Shown here one piece after another: positions 22,047-30,123 of a stretch of DNA of 64,000 bases. The notes beneath the pieces were generated by a model. It made no database searches. It worked only from the letters and a program-made list of their open reading frames with translations, and was not told the DNA's origin. The translations under genes and the position numbers were made by a program. Within the stretch, counting starts at the first letter, position 1. The number at the start of each line of letters is the position of its first letter. The stretch spans positions 134,223 through 198,222 of the forward strand of contig NZ_JAHRVA010000007.1 of assembly GCF_019100495.1 (NCBI RefSeq), in the 5' to 3' direction. This DNA comes from Falsochrobactrum tianjinense (GTDB taxonomy: Bacteria; Pseudomonadota; Alphaproteobacteria; Rhizobiales; Rhizobiaceae).

Positions 22047-22688
22047 TCAAAGCTCGATGAGATGATCGTCAAGCTCGTTGGGCGTATCCGGCCCGGACGG
22101 AAAATGCTGCGCCAGCAGGACACCCGCCTGCCCGATCGCCAGCACGAAGCCTTCCGCCGCGCTTTCGCGCGATGCATGATGGGTCAATGTCGCGACGATG
22201 GCGTTCCAATCCTCCTGTTTGACATGCATATGAATACCCGCATCGGCGATCACCTCCGCATAATGTTCGGCCTCTGATACAAACAGCAGAATACCTGTGC
22301 GTTGCTCGGTGATATGGACATTGCGCGCCAGAAACTGCTGCACGGCATTGAGATGCGCGCGCTTGTAGCGGATGCGCCGCGGCACCAGCATCATGCGGAT
22401 TGACGGCAGAAACCACAGCACCAGCATTGCCGAAACGAAAGCGGCCAGAATGGCAAGCCCGAACATTGGCAGTGCTATGTCGAACCAGTACCAATGCGCG
22501 AGACATGCCGCAATGACGGACGCGATGAGGATGCCGCAGGTTGCGACAAAGCCCGCCGCGAAAAAATAATCGTCGCTTGAGCGGGCCAGCACCGCATAGA
22601 TTTCGCCGCTCGTACCAGCCTCGGCCTTGCGGATCGCCTCCGCGATACGAGCGTGATCTTCTGCATCTATGAGATTTCTATTTTGCAT
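22047..22688 (-). CDS. TPM-domain membrane protein
   Basis: A 213-residue protein with a short N-terminal segment (EDHARIAEAIRKAEAGTSGEIY), two membrane spans (about residues 42-60 and 70-95) and a cytoplasmic or periplasmic TPM-type domain after them. TPM domains (Psb32/YgcG-like) are linked to membrane-protein maintenance, but the exact role is unknown. It starts six bases after the stop of the preceding TPM gene and closes the lemA-TPM-TPM unit. Confidence 0.8.
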   Translation of the reverse strand: MQNRNLIDAEDHARIAEAIRKAEAGTSGEIYAVLARSSDDYFFAAGFVATCGILIASVIAACLAHWYWFDIALPMFGLAILAAFVSAMLVLWFLPSIRMMLVPRRIRYKRAHLNAVQQFLARNVHITEQRTGILLFVSEAEHYAEVIADAGIHMHVKQEDWNAIVATLTHHASRESAAEGFVLAIGQAGVLLAQHFPSGPDTPNELDDHLIEL

Positions 22689-22694
22689 CGCCCC

Positions 22695-23555
22695 TCACCA
22701 ACTGCCCGAGGCGCCGCCGCCGCCCGACGAACCGCCGCCGCCGGAGAAGCCGCCCCCGCCCGATGACCAGCCGCCACCACCGCCACCCAGCCCACCGCCC
22801 CAACGTCCACCGCCGCGCGAATTGCGCCCACCGCTGGTGCCAACGCGCATACCGAGCCATTCATACTGGCCGGGGCCGATCTTGCGCCCGAATACCGGCG
22901 CGAGCACCGCCATGCCAAAACCGCCGAAGAAGATGAGGAACCAGAATGTAACAAAAACGACCGCGATCCAGTCCACATCATCGGAACTTGTCTGCGTATT
23001 GCGTCGGGCGCGCGCTTCGAGTTCCGCCGCATCGCCTGAAAGCACCGAGAGAATACCATCCACGCCCTGCATGATACCGCTGCTATAATCGCCATTGCGA
23101 AAGGCGGGAATAATCGTGCCATTGATGATGACGCTCGAAAGCGCGTCTGTCATAGTGCCTTCCAGCCCATAGCCGACCTCGATGCGCACCTTGCGGTCAT
23201 TGGGGGCCACGACCAGCAATATGCCGTTATCTTCCTGCTTCTGCCCCAGCGACCAGGCCCGGAAAAGCCGGTTAGAATAGGTTTCGATATCCTCGCCATT
23301 GAGGCTTGGCACAGTGACGACCACCACCTGATCGGAGGATTTCGTTTCGAAATCGGCCAGTTTTTGGGTGAGTTGCGCCCGTTCGGCGAGATCGATGATC
23401 CCCGCATCATCGACCACACGGCCAGTCAGCGCCGGAACGGGTTTTTGTGCGTCCTGCGCCCATGCGCCCGCAAGCATGAAAAACGCGGCCAGAAAGACGG
23501 CGAAAAACGCAAGCGGATTTCGTCGCTCTTTCACGCCATAAATTGCTTCACGCAT
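22695..23555 (-). CDS. YgcG-like TPM-domain protein with glycine-rich tail
   Basis: A 286-residue protein. It has a signal peptide ending near AWAQD, then a TPM domain (about 40-170; VVDDAGIIDLAERAQL, DNGILLVVAPNDRKVRIEVG), one membrane span (about 200-220), and a tail made almost wholly of glycine, serine and tryptophan that ends GGGGASGSW. This layout is typical of proteins paired with LemA. The ATG chosen is six codons inside an open frame that could start at a GTG at 23573. It follows lemA after about 30 bases. Confidence 0.88.
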   Translation of the reverse strand: MREAIYGVKERRNPLAFFAVFLAAFFMLAGAWAQDAQKPVPALTGRVVDDAGIIDLAERAQLTQKLADFETKSSDQVVVVTVPSLNGEDIETYSNRLFRAWSLGQKQEDNGILLVVAPNDRKVRIEVGYGLEGTMTDALSSVIINGTIIPAFRNGDYSSGIMQGVDGILSVLSGDAAELEARARRNTQTSSDDVDWIAVVFVTFWFLIFFGGFGMAVLAPVFGRKIGPGQYEWLGMRVGTSGGRNSRGGGRWGGGLGGGGGGWSSGGGGFSGGGGSSGGGGASGSW

Positions 23556-23584
23556 TGCAAGCACAGCAGCCACCGAACGCCCAA

Positions 23585-24211
23585 TCAGTTATTGAAATTC
23601 ACCTGAGGCGCGCTCTGGCTGGCTGCATCAGCAGTGAAACTCTGCATGGGTTCGGCATCGCGGAACCAGAACATCTTCCACAACATGGTCGGCATGGTCT
23701 TCAGCCCGGTATTATAGACCCGTACCGCTTCGATGTAATCGCGGCGAGCCACCGCAATGCGATTTTCCGTTCCCTCAAGCTGCGACTGCAAGGCAAGGAA
23801 GTTCTGATTGGCCTTGAGGTCGGGATAGCGTTCGACAACCACCATCAAGCGCGACAGGGCACCGGTCAGATTGGCCTGATTATCCTGAAACTGCTTGAAA
23901 AGCTCGGGATTGTTCAGCGTTTCCGGCGTGATCTGCACCTGCGTCGCCTTGGCGCGCGCGTCAATCACTGCTTGCAGCGTTTCCCTTTCATGGGCTGCAT
24001 AACCTTTTACGGTTTCGACCAGATTGGGCACCAGATCGGCGCGGCGCTGATACTGGTTCTGCACCTCGCTCCATGCGGCTTTGGCCTTTTCCTCATTGGT
24101 CGGGATCGTATTGAAGCCGCAGGCGGAAAGCAGCGGAACCAGAACGAGAAGGCCAAGAGCAATAGAAATTCGGCGGAAAGAAAGAGAAGTCGCGATCATC
24201 GCAGCCGACAT
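23585..24211 (-). CDS. LemA family lipoprotein
   Basis: A 208-residue LemA protein. A hydrophobic N-terminus ends in the lipobox LLSAC, then comes the conserved helical domain with ARVQNQYQRR-like NQYQRRADLVPNLVETVKGY and RYPDLKANQNFLALQ. LemA proteins are found beside TPM/YgcG proteins across bacteria; the joint role is unknown, though an envelope function is likely. An AGGAGA ribosome site lies five bases before the ATG. First gene of the lemA-ygcG-TPM unit. Confidence 0.92.
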   Translation of the reverse strand: MSAAMIATSLSFRRISIALGLLVLVPLLSACGFNTIPTNEEKAKAAWSEVQNQYQRRADLVPNLVETVKGYAAHERETLQAVIDARAKATQVQITPETLNNPELFKQFQDNQANLTGALSRLMVVVERYPDLKANQNFLALQSQLEGTENRIAVARRDYIEAVRVYNTGLKTMPTMLWKMFWFRDAEPMQSFTADAASQSAPQVNFNN

Positions 24212-24345
24212 GGGGTTCTCCTGAAAAAGCGCTGTTGACTGCACCCGCGTATAAGCAATCACGCAAATGCGAGCCGTTAAATCAACAAGATAGAGAAAAA
24301 TCGGCGATCGTCCAGCTGTTTGACGGCAGGACGGACCAGCACATG

Positions 24346-24374
24346 AAAAAAGCGGCAGATTGCTCCGCCGCTTT
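24346..24374 (-). terminator. Terminator downstream of rpsP
   Basis: Eight-base stem AAAGCGGC / GCCGCTTT with a ten-base loop, followed on the minus strand by a run of T residues, 25 bases after the rpsP stop codon. It separates rpsP from lemA. Confidence 0.78.
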
Positions 24375-24398
24375 CACAAAACGCTGACTACGAAGGAA

Positions 24399-24818
24399 TT
24401 ATTCGCTTGCAGCTTCTTCAGCTGGTGCTTCTTCCGTTGCGGCTGCTGCGGCAGCGGCAGCTTCAGCAGCCTTGGCTGCGGCGTCTTCTTCCGCCTGCTT
24501 GGCCAGAGCGATACGCTCCTGGGCCTTCTTGCCGGGCTCAGCCTTGGTCGGGTTGTTGCGGGCCGGACGCTTGGCGATACCAGCCTGATCAAGGAAGCGC
24601 AGAACGCGGTCGGTCGGCTGCGCGCCCTGTGCAATCCAATGCTGGATGCGGTCGGCATCGATCTTTACGCGCTCGGCATCCTTGGCGAGCATCGGATTCC
24701 ATGCACCAATCGTTTCGATGAAACGGCCGTCGCGCGGCGAGCGAACGTCGGCCACGACGATGTGGTAGTAAGGGCGCTTCTTGGAGCCAGCGCGGGCGAG
24801 ACGAATCTTGAGAGCCAT
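24399..24818 (-). CDS. rpsP: 30S ribosomal protein S16
   Basis: A 139-residue S16. The conserved [21 protein letters not shown] start and [16 protein letters not shown] motif are intact. The C-terminal 50 residues form an alanine- and glutamate-rich extension, which is common in Rhizobiales S16. The rimM-trmD-rplS genes that often follow rpsP in other bacteria are absent here; a terminator and lemA follow instead. Confidence 0.96.
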   Translation of the reverse strand: MALKIRLARAGSKKRPYYHIVVADVRSPRDGRFIETIGAWNPMLAKDAERVKIDADRIQHWIAQGAQPTDRVLRFLDQAGIAKRPARNNPTKAEPGKKAQERIALAKQAEEDAAAKAAEAAAAAAAATEEAPAEEAASE

Positions 24819-24903
24819 TTTAGTATCCTCGTTTGGTCATATTCCGGGTTGGTGCCCAGAGCTTCTGGATTGATGAAACCCAGAGAGTGTTTGGGTTGAA
24901 ATT

Positions 24904-25215
24904 TTAGTTTGCGCCGTGGTTTGCGGCGGTATGCTCATGATGCCGGATGACTTCCTTCACGATGAAGTTGAGAAATTTCTCGGCAAAATCGGGATCGAGA
25001 TTGGCAGATTGCGCCAGCGAACGAAGGCGCTCGACCTGCTGTTTCTCGCGATTGGGATCGGCAGCCGCCAATCCGCGTTCAGCCTTGAGAATGCCCACCG
25101 CCTTGGTGCAGCGGAAGCGTTCGGCCAGCATATGAATGAGCGCTGCATCGATATTATCGATGGAAGCGCGCAATGCCAGAAGTTCAGCGGGTATGGTGTT
25201 CTGCTCGTCGCTCAT
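24904..25215 (-). CDS. Chorismate mutase, AroQ type
   Basis: A 103-residue all-helical chorismate mutase that converts chorismate to prephenate for phenylalanine and tyrosine synthesis. The pattern LRASIDNIDAALIHMLAERF, then KAVGILKAERG and a later FLNFIVKEVIRHHE, matches the AroQ fold; the Arg and Lys that hold the substrate are present in the first and second helices. An in-frame GTG at 25224 overlapping the ffh stop could also be the start. It lies directly behind ffh and ahead of rpsP. Confidence 0.88.
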   Translation of the reverse strand: MSDEQNTIPAELLALRASIDNIDAALIHMLAERFRCTKAVGILKAERGLAAADPNREKQQVERLRSLAQSANLDPDFAEKFLNFIVKEVIRHHEHTAANHGAN

Positions 25216-25220
25216 GACAC

Positions 25221-26780
25221 TCACTTTTTCTTCGGCAATCCGGGAAGTCCGCCACCAAGTCCGGGAAGTTTCGGCCCGCCCAGTCCAGGGAGGCCGCCCG
25301 GAAGACCGCCGCCCTTGGTGAGTCCCGCTGCTTCCGCCTGCTTGGCCAACGCCTCAAGCTGTTTGGGATCCATCTTGGAAAGATCAGGCATACCGCCCAT
25401 TCCCCCCATTCCGCCATCCATTCCACCGAGGCCCATCTTGCCCGCGAGACCGCCCATCATCTGCTTCATCATTCCGCCCTTGCCCTTGCCCATGACTTTC
25501 ATCATGTCGGCCATCTGGCGATGCATCTTGAGAAGCTTGTTGATATCGGCGGCGCTCGTACCCGAACCCTTGGCGATACGCTGCTTGCGGCTGTGCTTCA
25601 AAAGGTCGGGATTGCCGCGCTCGGCCTTGGTCATCGAGCCGATGATCGCAAGCTGGCGGTCGAAAACCTTGTCATCGAGACCGGCAGCAGCCACCTGATC
25701 CTTCATCTTGCCCATGCCGGGCATCATGCCCATTATGCCGCCCATACCGCCCAGTTTCTTCATCTGGTGGAGCTGATCGGCAAGATCGTTGAGATCGAAC
25801 TTGCCCGACTGCATCTTCTTGGCCATCGCTGCGGCTTTTTCCGCGTCGATGTTTTCAGCAGCCTTTTCAACGAGCGAAACAATGTCGCCCATGCCTAGAA
25901 TTCGGTCGGCAATGCGCTTGGGGTAGAATTCCTCCAGCGCATCCATCTTTTCACCCGTACCGATCAGCTTGATCGGCTTGCCGGTGATGGCGCGCATCGA
26001 AAGAGCAGCGCCGCCGCGTCCATCGCCATCCATGCGGGTCAGGACGATGCCGGTAATACCAACGCGCTCATCGAAATTACGCGCCAGATTGACGGCGTCC
26101 TGGCCGGTGAGGCTATCGGCGACGAGAAGGATTTCGTGTGGATCGGCCACCTTGCGGATATCGGCCATTTCGACCATCAGCGGCTCGTCTATATGCGTGC
26201 GGCCTGCCGTATCGAGAATAACCACATCATGACCGCCGAGCTTCGCGGCCTGCACGGCGCGTCCGGCGATTTCCACCGGCGACTGCCCGGCAATGATCGG
26301 CAAAGTATCGACCGATGTCTGGATTCCGAGCTGGCGAAGCTGTTCCTGTGCAGCGGGCCGGCGCGTATCGAGCGATGCCATCAGCACTTTTTTGCGCTGG
26401 CGCTCGGTCAGGCGCCTGGCAATCTTGCCGGTAGTCGTCGTCTTGCCCGAACCCTGCAAGCCGACCATCATGATGACGACTGGCGCGGGTGCGTTCAGAT
26501 CGATCGTAACACCTTCGGTGCCCAGCATTTCGACAAGCTCGTCATGAACGATCTTGACGACCATCTGGCCGGGCTTGATGCTTTTGAGAATTTCCGCTCC
26601 GACAGCCTTTTCGCGGACCTTGTCGGTGAAAGAACGAACCACTTCCAGCGAAACATCGGCTTCGATCAGCGCGCGGCGTACTTCGCGCAGCGCCGCCGTC
26701 ACGTCGCTTTCGGAAAGAGCGCCGCGTCCGGTAAGACCGTTCAGAATGGAGCCAAGACGCTCCTGAAGTGATTCAAACAT
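25221..26780 (-). CDS. ffh: Signal recognition particle protein Ffh
   Basis: A 519-residue SRP GTPase. The N-domain is followed by the G-domain with GLQGSGKTTTTGKIA (about residues 107-121), DTAGRTHID, TRMDGDGRGG and the GTGEKMD motif. A methionine- and glycine-rich M-domain binds SRP RNA and signal sequences. The C-terminus is an unusually long Gly/Met/Pro-rich tail ending in KKK. First gene of an ffh-chorismate mutase-rpsP unit. No SRP RNA gene was seen next to it. Confidence 0.97.
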   Translation of the reverse strand: MFESLQERLGSILNGLTGRGALSESDVTAALREVRRALIEADVSLEVVRSFTDKVREKAVGAEILKSIKPGQMVVKIVHDELVEMLGTEGVTIDLNAPAPVVIMMVGLQGSGKTTTTGKIARRLTERQRKKVLMASLDTRRPAAQEQLRQLGIQTSVDTLPIIAGQSPVEIAGRAVQAAKLGGHDVVILDTAGRTHIDEPLMVEMADIRKVADPHEILLVADSLTGQDAVNLARNFDERVGITGIVLTRMDGDGRGGAALSMRAITGKPIKLIGTGEKMDALEEFYPKRIADRILGMGDIVSLVEKAAENIDAEKAAAMAKKMQSGKFDLNDLADQLHQMKKLGGMGGIMGMMPGMGKMKDQVAAAGLDDKVFDRQLAIIGSMTKAERGNPDLLKHSRKQRIAKGSGTSAADINKLLKMHRQMADMMKVMGKGKGGMMKQMMGGLAGKMGLGGMDGGMGGMGGMPDLSKMDPKQLEALAKQAEAAGLTKGGGLPGGLPGLGGPKLPGLGGGLPGLPKKK

Positions 26781-27116
26781 CGAGTTTCCTTTAATCCGCG
26801 AAGAGCAGGCATCTCCATGGATAGTTCGTACCGCCGATCTGCCAGATCAAGCCCTGCCAAAGAGGTATCGCACCCGAGGGCGCATCGCGCTGTCGGATGT
26901 GGACCTCCGGGATCGTTTTATACCATAAAGGGTCCCGGTCGGCGGCTCGCGTTCTGAAGATCGCGGATAGACTGGGCAGCGTTTATGGCCTTAAACCGCT
27001 TCTGTCAAGCAAAAGCGCGGTAAACGGCGTTTCTTTCCCGCCAATCACGCATGACATTTGCCGTAAAGAATGGCAAATTCGCGCCAGGATCGAATCAACT
27101 CCGAAGGAGATAATGA
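26781..27116. other. Intergenic region between divergent ffh and mltB-like genes
   Basis: 336 bases without a convincing gene. It holds the promoters for two divergent genes. A plus-strand frame across it (26897-27217) has no family resemblance. No tRNA, riboswitch or SRP RNA signature was found. Confidence 0.6.
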
Positions 27117-27944
27117 ATGGCATTGGTTGCCAAAGGCCGGTCAGTGACCGCAGCAGCAGTCCTTGCAATGGGGATGATTGTCGGAACGGGTGCCGCCGAA
27201 GCGGCACAATGCGGTAATGATGGCGCAGGATACAATGCCTGGCTGCGACAGACGGTGAAGGCCGCGCAAGGGCGCGGCCTCGGCCAGGCCGCCATCAATG
27301 CCCTGTCCAACACCAAATATGCGCGCGCCACGATCAACGCGGACCGTAACCAGAAGAGTTTCAAGCTTTCCTTTGAAGAATTCAAGAAGGTTCGCGGCAC
27401 CGCTACCATCATCAAGCGCGGCCGCACATTCAAGCAGCAGAACGCCGCTCTTTTCGCTGCTATCGAAAAGCGTTACGGCATTCCCGCCGGTCCGCTGGTC
27501 GCTATCTGGGGCATGGAGACAGCCTTCGGTTCCTATATGGGTAAACAGCATACGCTTTCAGCGGTTGCAACACTCGCTTATGATTGCCGTCGCAGCGATT
27601 ATTTCACCGAACAGCTTTATGCGGCCCTCACGCTCATCGATCGTCAGGATCTCGATCCCAATGCGATTGGCGCGATGCATGGCGAGATTGGCCAGACCCA
27701 GTTCCTGCCCCTCAACGTGCTCAGATATGGCATAGACGGCGACGGCAGCGGTCACATCGACATGGCCCGCTCCAAGGCCGATGCGCTTTATTCGACCGCC
27801 AATTTCCTTGTTGGTCATGGCTGGCAGCGCGGCGCGGGCTACCAGCAGGGAGAGCCTAATTATGCAGCCATTCAGGGCTGGAACGCCGCAAGCGTCTACC
27901 AGCGCGCCATTGCCGAAATGGGCAAGGCCATCGACGGCAAATAA
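27117..27944 (+). CDS. Lytic murein transglycosylase, MltB-like
   Basis: A 275-residue periplasmic enzyme with a signal peptide ending near AAEA-AQC. It belongs to the MltB/SLT_2 group: the catalytic glutamate sits in IWGMETAFGSYMG, followed by EIGQTQFLP, and a C-terminal GHGWQRGAGY segment. Such enzymes cut peptidoglycan glycan strands to leave 1,6-anhydro ends. AAGGAGA lies just before the ATG. The gene is monocistronic. Confidence 0.9.
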   Translation: MALVAKGRSVTAAAVLAMGMIVGTGAAEAAQCGNDGAGYNAWLRQTVKAAQGRGLGQAAINALSNTKYARATINADRNQKSFKLSFEEFKKVRGTATIIKRGRTFKQQNAALFAAIEKRYGIPAGPLVAIWGMETAFGSYMGKQHTLSAVATLAYDCRRSDYFTEQLYAALTLIDRQDLDPNAIGAMHGEIGQTQFLPLNVLRYGIDGDGSGHIDMARSKADALYSTANFLVGHGWQRGAGYQQGEPNYAAIQGWNAASVYQRAIAEMGKAIDGK

Positions 27945-27969
27945 TCAAATAATATTGTAAATCACAATG

Positions 27970-27996
27970 AAACGCCCGGAAATTCCGGGCGTTTTC
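27970..27996 (+). terminator. Terminator after mltB-like gene
   Basis: Stem AACGCCCGGAA / TTCCGGGCGTT followed by TTC, 25 bases after the stop codon. The complementary A-run could let it serve the convergent carbonic anhydrase gene as well. Confidence 0.82.
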
Positions 27997-28026
27997 ATAT
28001 CCAGCGATGATTGATCCGGTCATCCA

Positions 28027-28665
28027 TTAATCGGGGCGTTTGAAATCGCCCGTCTGGTGATCCATGACCCATAATTCACCGGTGGAAATATCGAACCACG
28101 CACCATGCAGGGTGAGCTTGCCCTTCTTTTCCAGAATATCAACGCAGGGAAAAGTGCGCAGGTTCTTGATAGAATAGCGGATCGAAATGCGCTCAAGGGC
28201 CGTATGCCGTTCAGTAGAGGTCATGAGTCCGTTGCTGCCAACTGCGGCTGCCGCAGGCGCGATCAGGCTCATCCACTTGCCAATGAAATCACCTGGCGAC
28301 AGCGGGCCGCTTCCCGTATCGAGCGCCGCCTTGATACCACCGCAGCGTCCGTGGCCCATAACCACGATATGCTTGACCTTGAGGCTCTGCACGGCAAATT
28401 CCAGCGCAGCGGAAGCTGCGTGATACTCGCCATCGGGCTCATAGGGCGGAATGAGGTTTGCGACATTGCGCAGAACGAAGATTTCACCCGGCGCAGCATT
28501 GAAAATGGTTTCGGGGGCTGCACGCGAATCGCAGCAGGCGATCACCAGTGTCTGCGGTGACTGCCCCTTGTCAGCCAATTCCCTATAACGTGTTGTTTCA
28601 TGCGAAAAATGCTCGCTCATGAAGGTGCGATAACCGGCGAGCAATGTATCTGGAAGGTCTACCAT
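28027..28665 (-). CDS. Beta-class carbonic anhydrase
   Basis: A 212-residue zinc enzyme interconverting CO2 and bicarbonate. The zinc and active-site residues are Cys44-Cys-Asp46-Ser-Arg48 (CCDSR), His105 and Cys108 (HGRCGG). FVLRNVANLIPP is the other family signature. It is monocistronic, convergent with the lytic transglycosylase. Confidence 0.94.
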   Translation of the reverse strand: MVDLPDTLLAGYRTFMSEHFSHETTRYRELADKGQSPQTLVIACCDSRAAPETIFNAAPGEIFVLRNVANLIPPYEPDGEYHAASAALEFAVQSLKVKHIVVMGHGRCGGIKAALDTGSGPLSPGDFIGKWMSLIAPAAAAVGSNGLMTSTERHTALERISIRYSIKNLRTFPCVDILEKKGKLTLHGAWFDISTGELWVMDHQTGDFKRPD

Positions 28666-28730
28666 GCTTTTTCATTATCCCTATCGAAAACCCAGAGCAA
28701 TAAAAAATCGCAAAATATGCACGATTACCG

Positions 28731-29615
28731 TCAAGCTCTCAGCCCTTTTGTAGGATGGACCAGTCGCCGGGTTTGCACCATGGCCATGGGCGAGGAGAGA
28801 CTGGCGGCATCGGCTTCGAGCATAAGCTCGTCTGCTCCGCGCTTTGCAGCCCGTGCCATGACCTCGAACACCGCCGCCGTGGTGCTTTGCAGCATCTTTT
28901 CTTCGGAAAAGCCCAACAGCTTTCGTGCCAGAAGTACTGCGGCAGTCAGATCACCAAGCCCGTTGGTAGGCCCTTCCACGCAGCGATGCTCTGCCATCAG
29001 CGCAAGGGTCGGCGTAAGCAGAATATTGCCGATACTGCCTGTCATAAGCGGAAAGGCCGATGTCACCAGCATGGTCGCAGGCCCGGTATCGAGCGCTGCT
29101 TCCATCAGCGCCTTGTTATCCTCAAGCGGTACGCCCGTCAGCCAGGAAAGCTCGAAACGATTGGGCGTGGAAATATCGGCCAGAGGCAGGAGACGATCAC
29201 GGATGCCGACCGCTGTCGCCTCCGGCACATAGAGCCCCTTTTGATCGCCGATCACCGGATCACAAAGATAAACGGCTTCTGGATTGCGCGCTTTCACGGT
29301 TTTGACAAGTCCGGCAATGGCTTGCACCTGCTCGGGATGGCCGAGATAGCCGGTCAATATAGCCCCGACCTCACCAAGCCATGGCGCCCGTTCAAGATCC
29401 TGCAACAGCATTGAAAACTCCTGCGGCGGCGGCACGATGCGCCCCGCAAGCCCGTGGCCGGGATGCCAGGGCAGCACCACAGTCGGCACGGCCCAGACGG
29501 GAAAGCCAAGCGATTCCAGCGCGAAGACTGCGGCGCGATTCCCCACGGAACCACGCACGACATGGCTTGAGATGACGATAACGCTTGTCGCGTCCGAAGA
29601 TGCGGAAGATGCCAT
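28731..29615 (-). CDS. pdxY: Pyridoxal kinase PdxY
   Basis: A 294-residue ribokinase-fold enzyme that phosphorylates pyridoxal in the B6 salvage pathway. The N-terminal SSHVVRGSVGNRAAVFALE, the middle CDPVIGD motif, TPNRFE and the phosphate-binding GLGDL near the C-terminus are clear. The usual catalytic GTGD is GLGDL here, which keeps the base aspartate. The start is set at MASSASSDAT. A small membrane-protein gene lies seven bases upstream on the same strand. Confidence 0.9.
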   Translation of the reverse strand: MASSASSDATSVIVISSHVVRGSVGNRAAVFALESLGFPVWAVPTVVLPWHPGHGLAGRIVPPPQEFSMLLQDLERAPWLGEVGAILTGYLGHPEQVQAIAGLVKTVKARNPEAVYLCDPVIGDQKGLYVPEATAVGIRDRLLPLADISTPNRFELSWLTGVPLEDNKALMEAALDTGPATMLVTSAFPLMTGSIGNILLTPTLALMAEHRCVEGPTNGLGDLTAAVLLARKLLGFSEEKMLQSTTAAVFEVMARAAKRGADELMLEADAASLSSPMAMVQTRRLVHPTKGLRA

Positions 29616-29622
29616 ACGGGTT

Positions 29623-29913
29623 CTAGCCTTGCATGAGATAAAGGATAAGCCAGACAATGATCGCAGACGTTATGAGAAGACCGAGCATACGTCCGATGCG
29701 GGTGGCCCAAACTTCTATATGATCGTCCTTATCCGCATCCTGCGCGGAAAGATGGCTGGCGGTGCGCGACAGCCCGCGCTGCACCATGGATTGCGTCGCG
29801 CTTGATTCGCGCTCCAGCCGTTCCAGTATGCGCCGCGCCTCTTCCTGTCCCTCCAGCACCGGCGCTTGCTTCTCACTATTCCCGCTTGTTCCTGCCTGCC
29901 GTCGTTCGGCCAT
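29623..29913 (-). CDS. Small single-span membrane protein
   Basis: A 96-residue protein, not recognised as a named family. A polar N-terminal half rich in Glu, Arg and Gln (EARRILERLERES) looks able to form a coiled coil. One C-terminal membrane span (about 75-95) ends the protein. The start chosen is the ATG at MAERRQAGTSG; a longer frame exists upstream but looks non-coding. It is immediately ahead of pdxY and may be co-transcribed with it. Confidence 0.65.
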   Translation of the reverse strand: MAERRQAGTSGNSEKQAPVLEGQEEARRILERLERESSATQSMVQRGLSRTASHLSAQDADKDDHIEVWATRIGRMLGLLITSAIIVWLILYLMQG

Positions 29914-30123
29914 GATCCGCCTGTCTGTCAATGTTGAGTGCGCGGTCCGGCAGCCCGAAGAACCTGCCCGGATCGTTTTCACAACATCACGCCCGAAGCG
30001 CGCTTGTGCAAGAAGAATCGTCATCTCCTACGCACCCTGAGCGAAGTGAGGATGCACAAAAGCAAAAATACGCACGCCCGCAGCAATGCGGGCACACGCA
30101 GCCAAAAAAAGTCGACGATAAGT

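Noticed and set aside
26781-27116. Possible SRP RNA gene beside ffh
   Set aside because: The conserved SRP RNA core (GGUCC-GGAAGGAAGCAGCC type loop) is not found on either strand.
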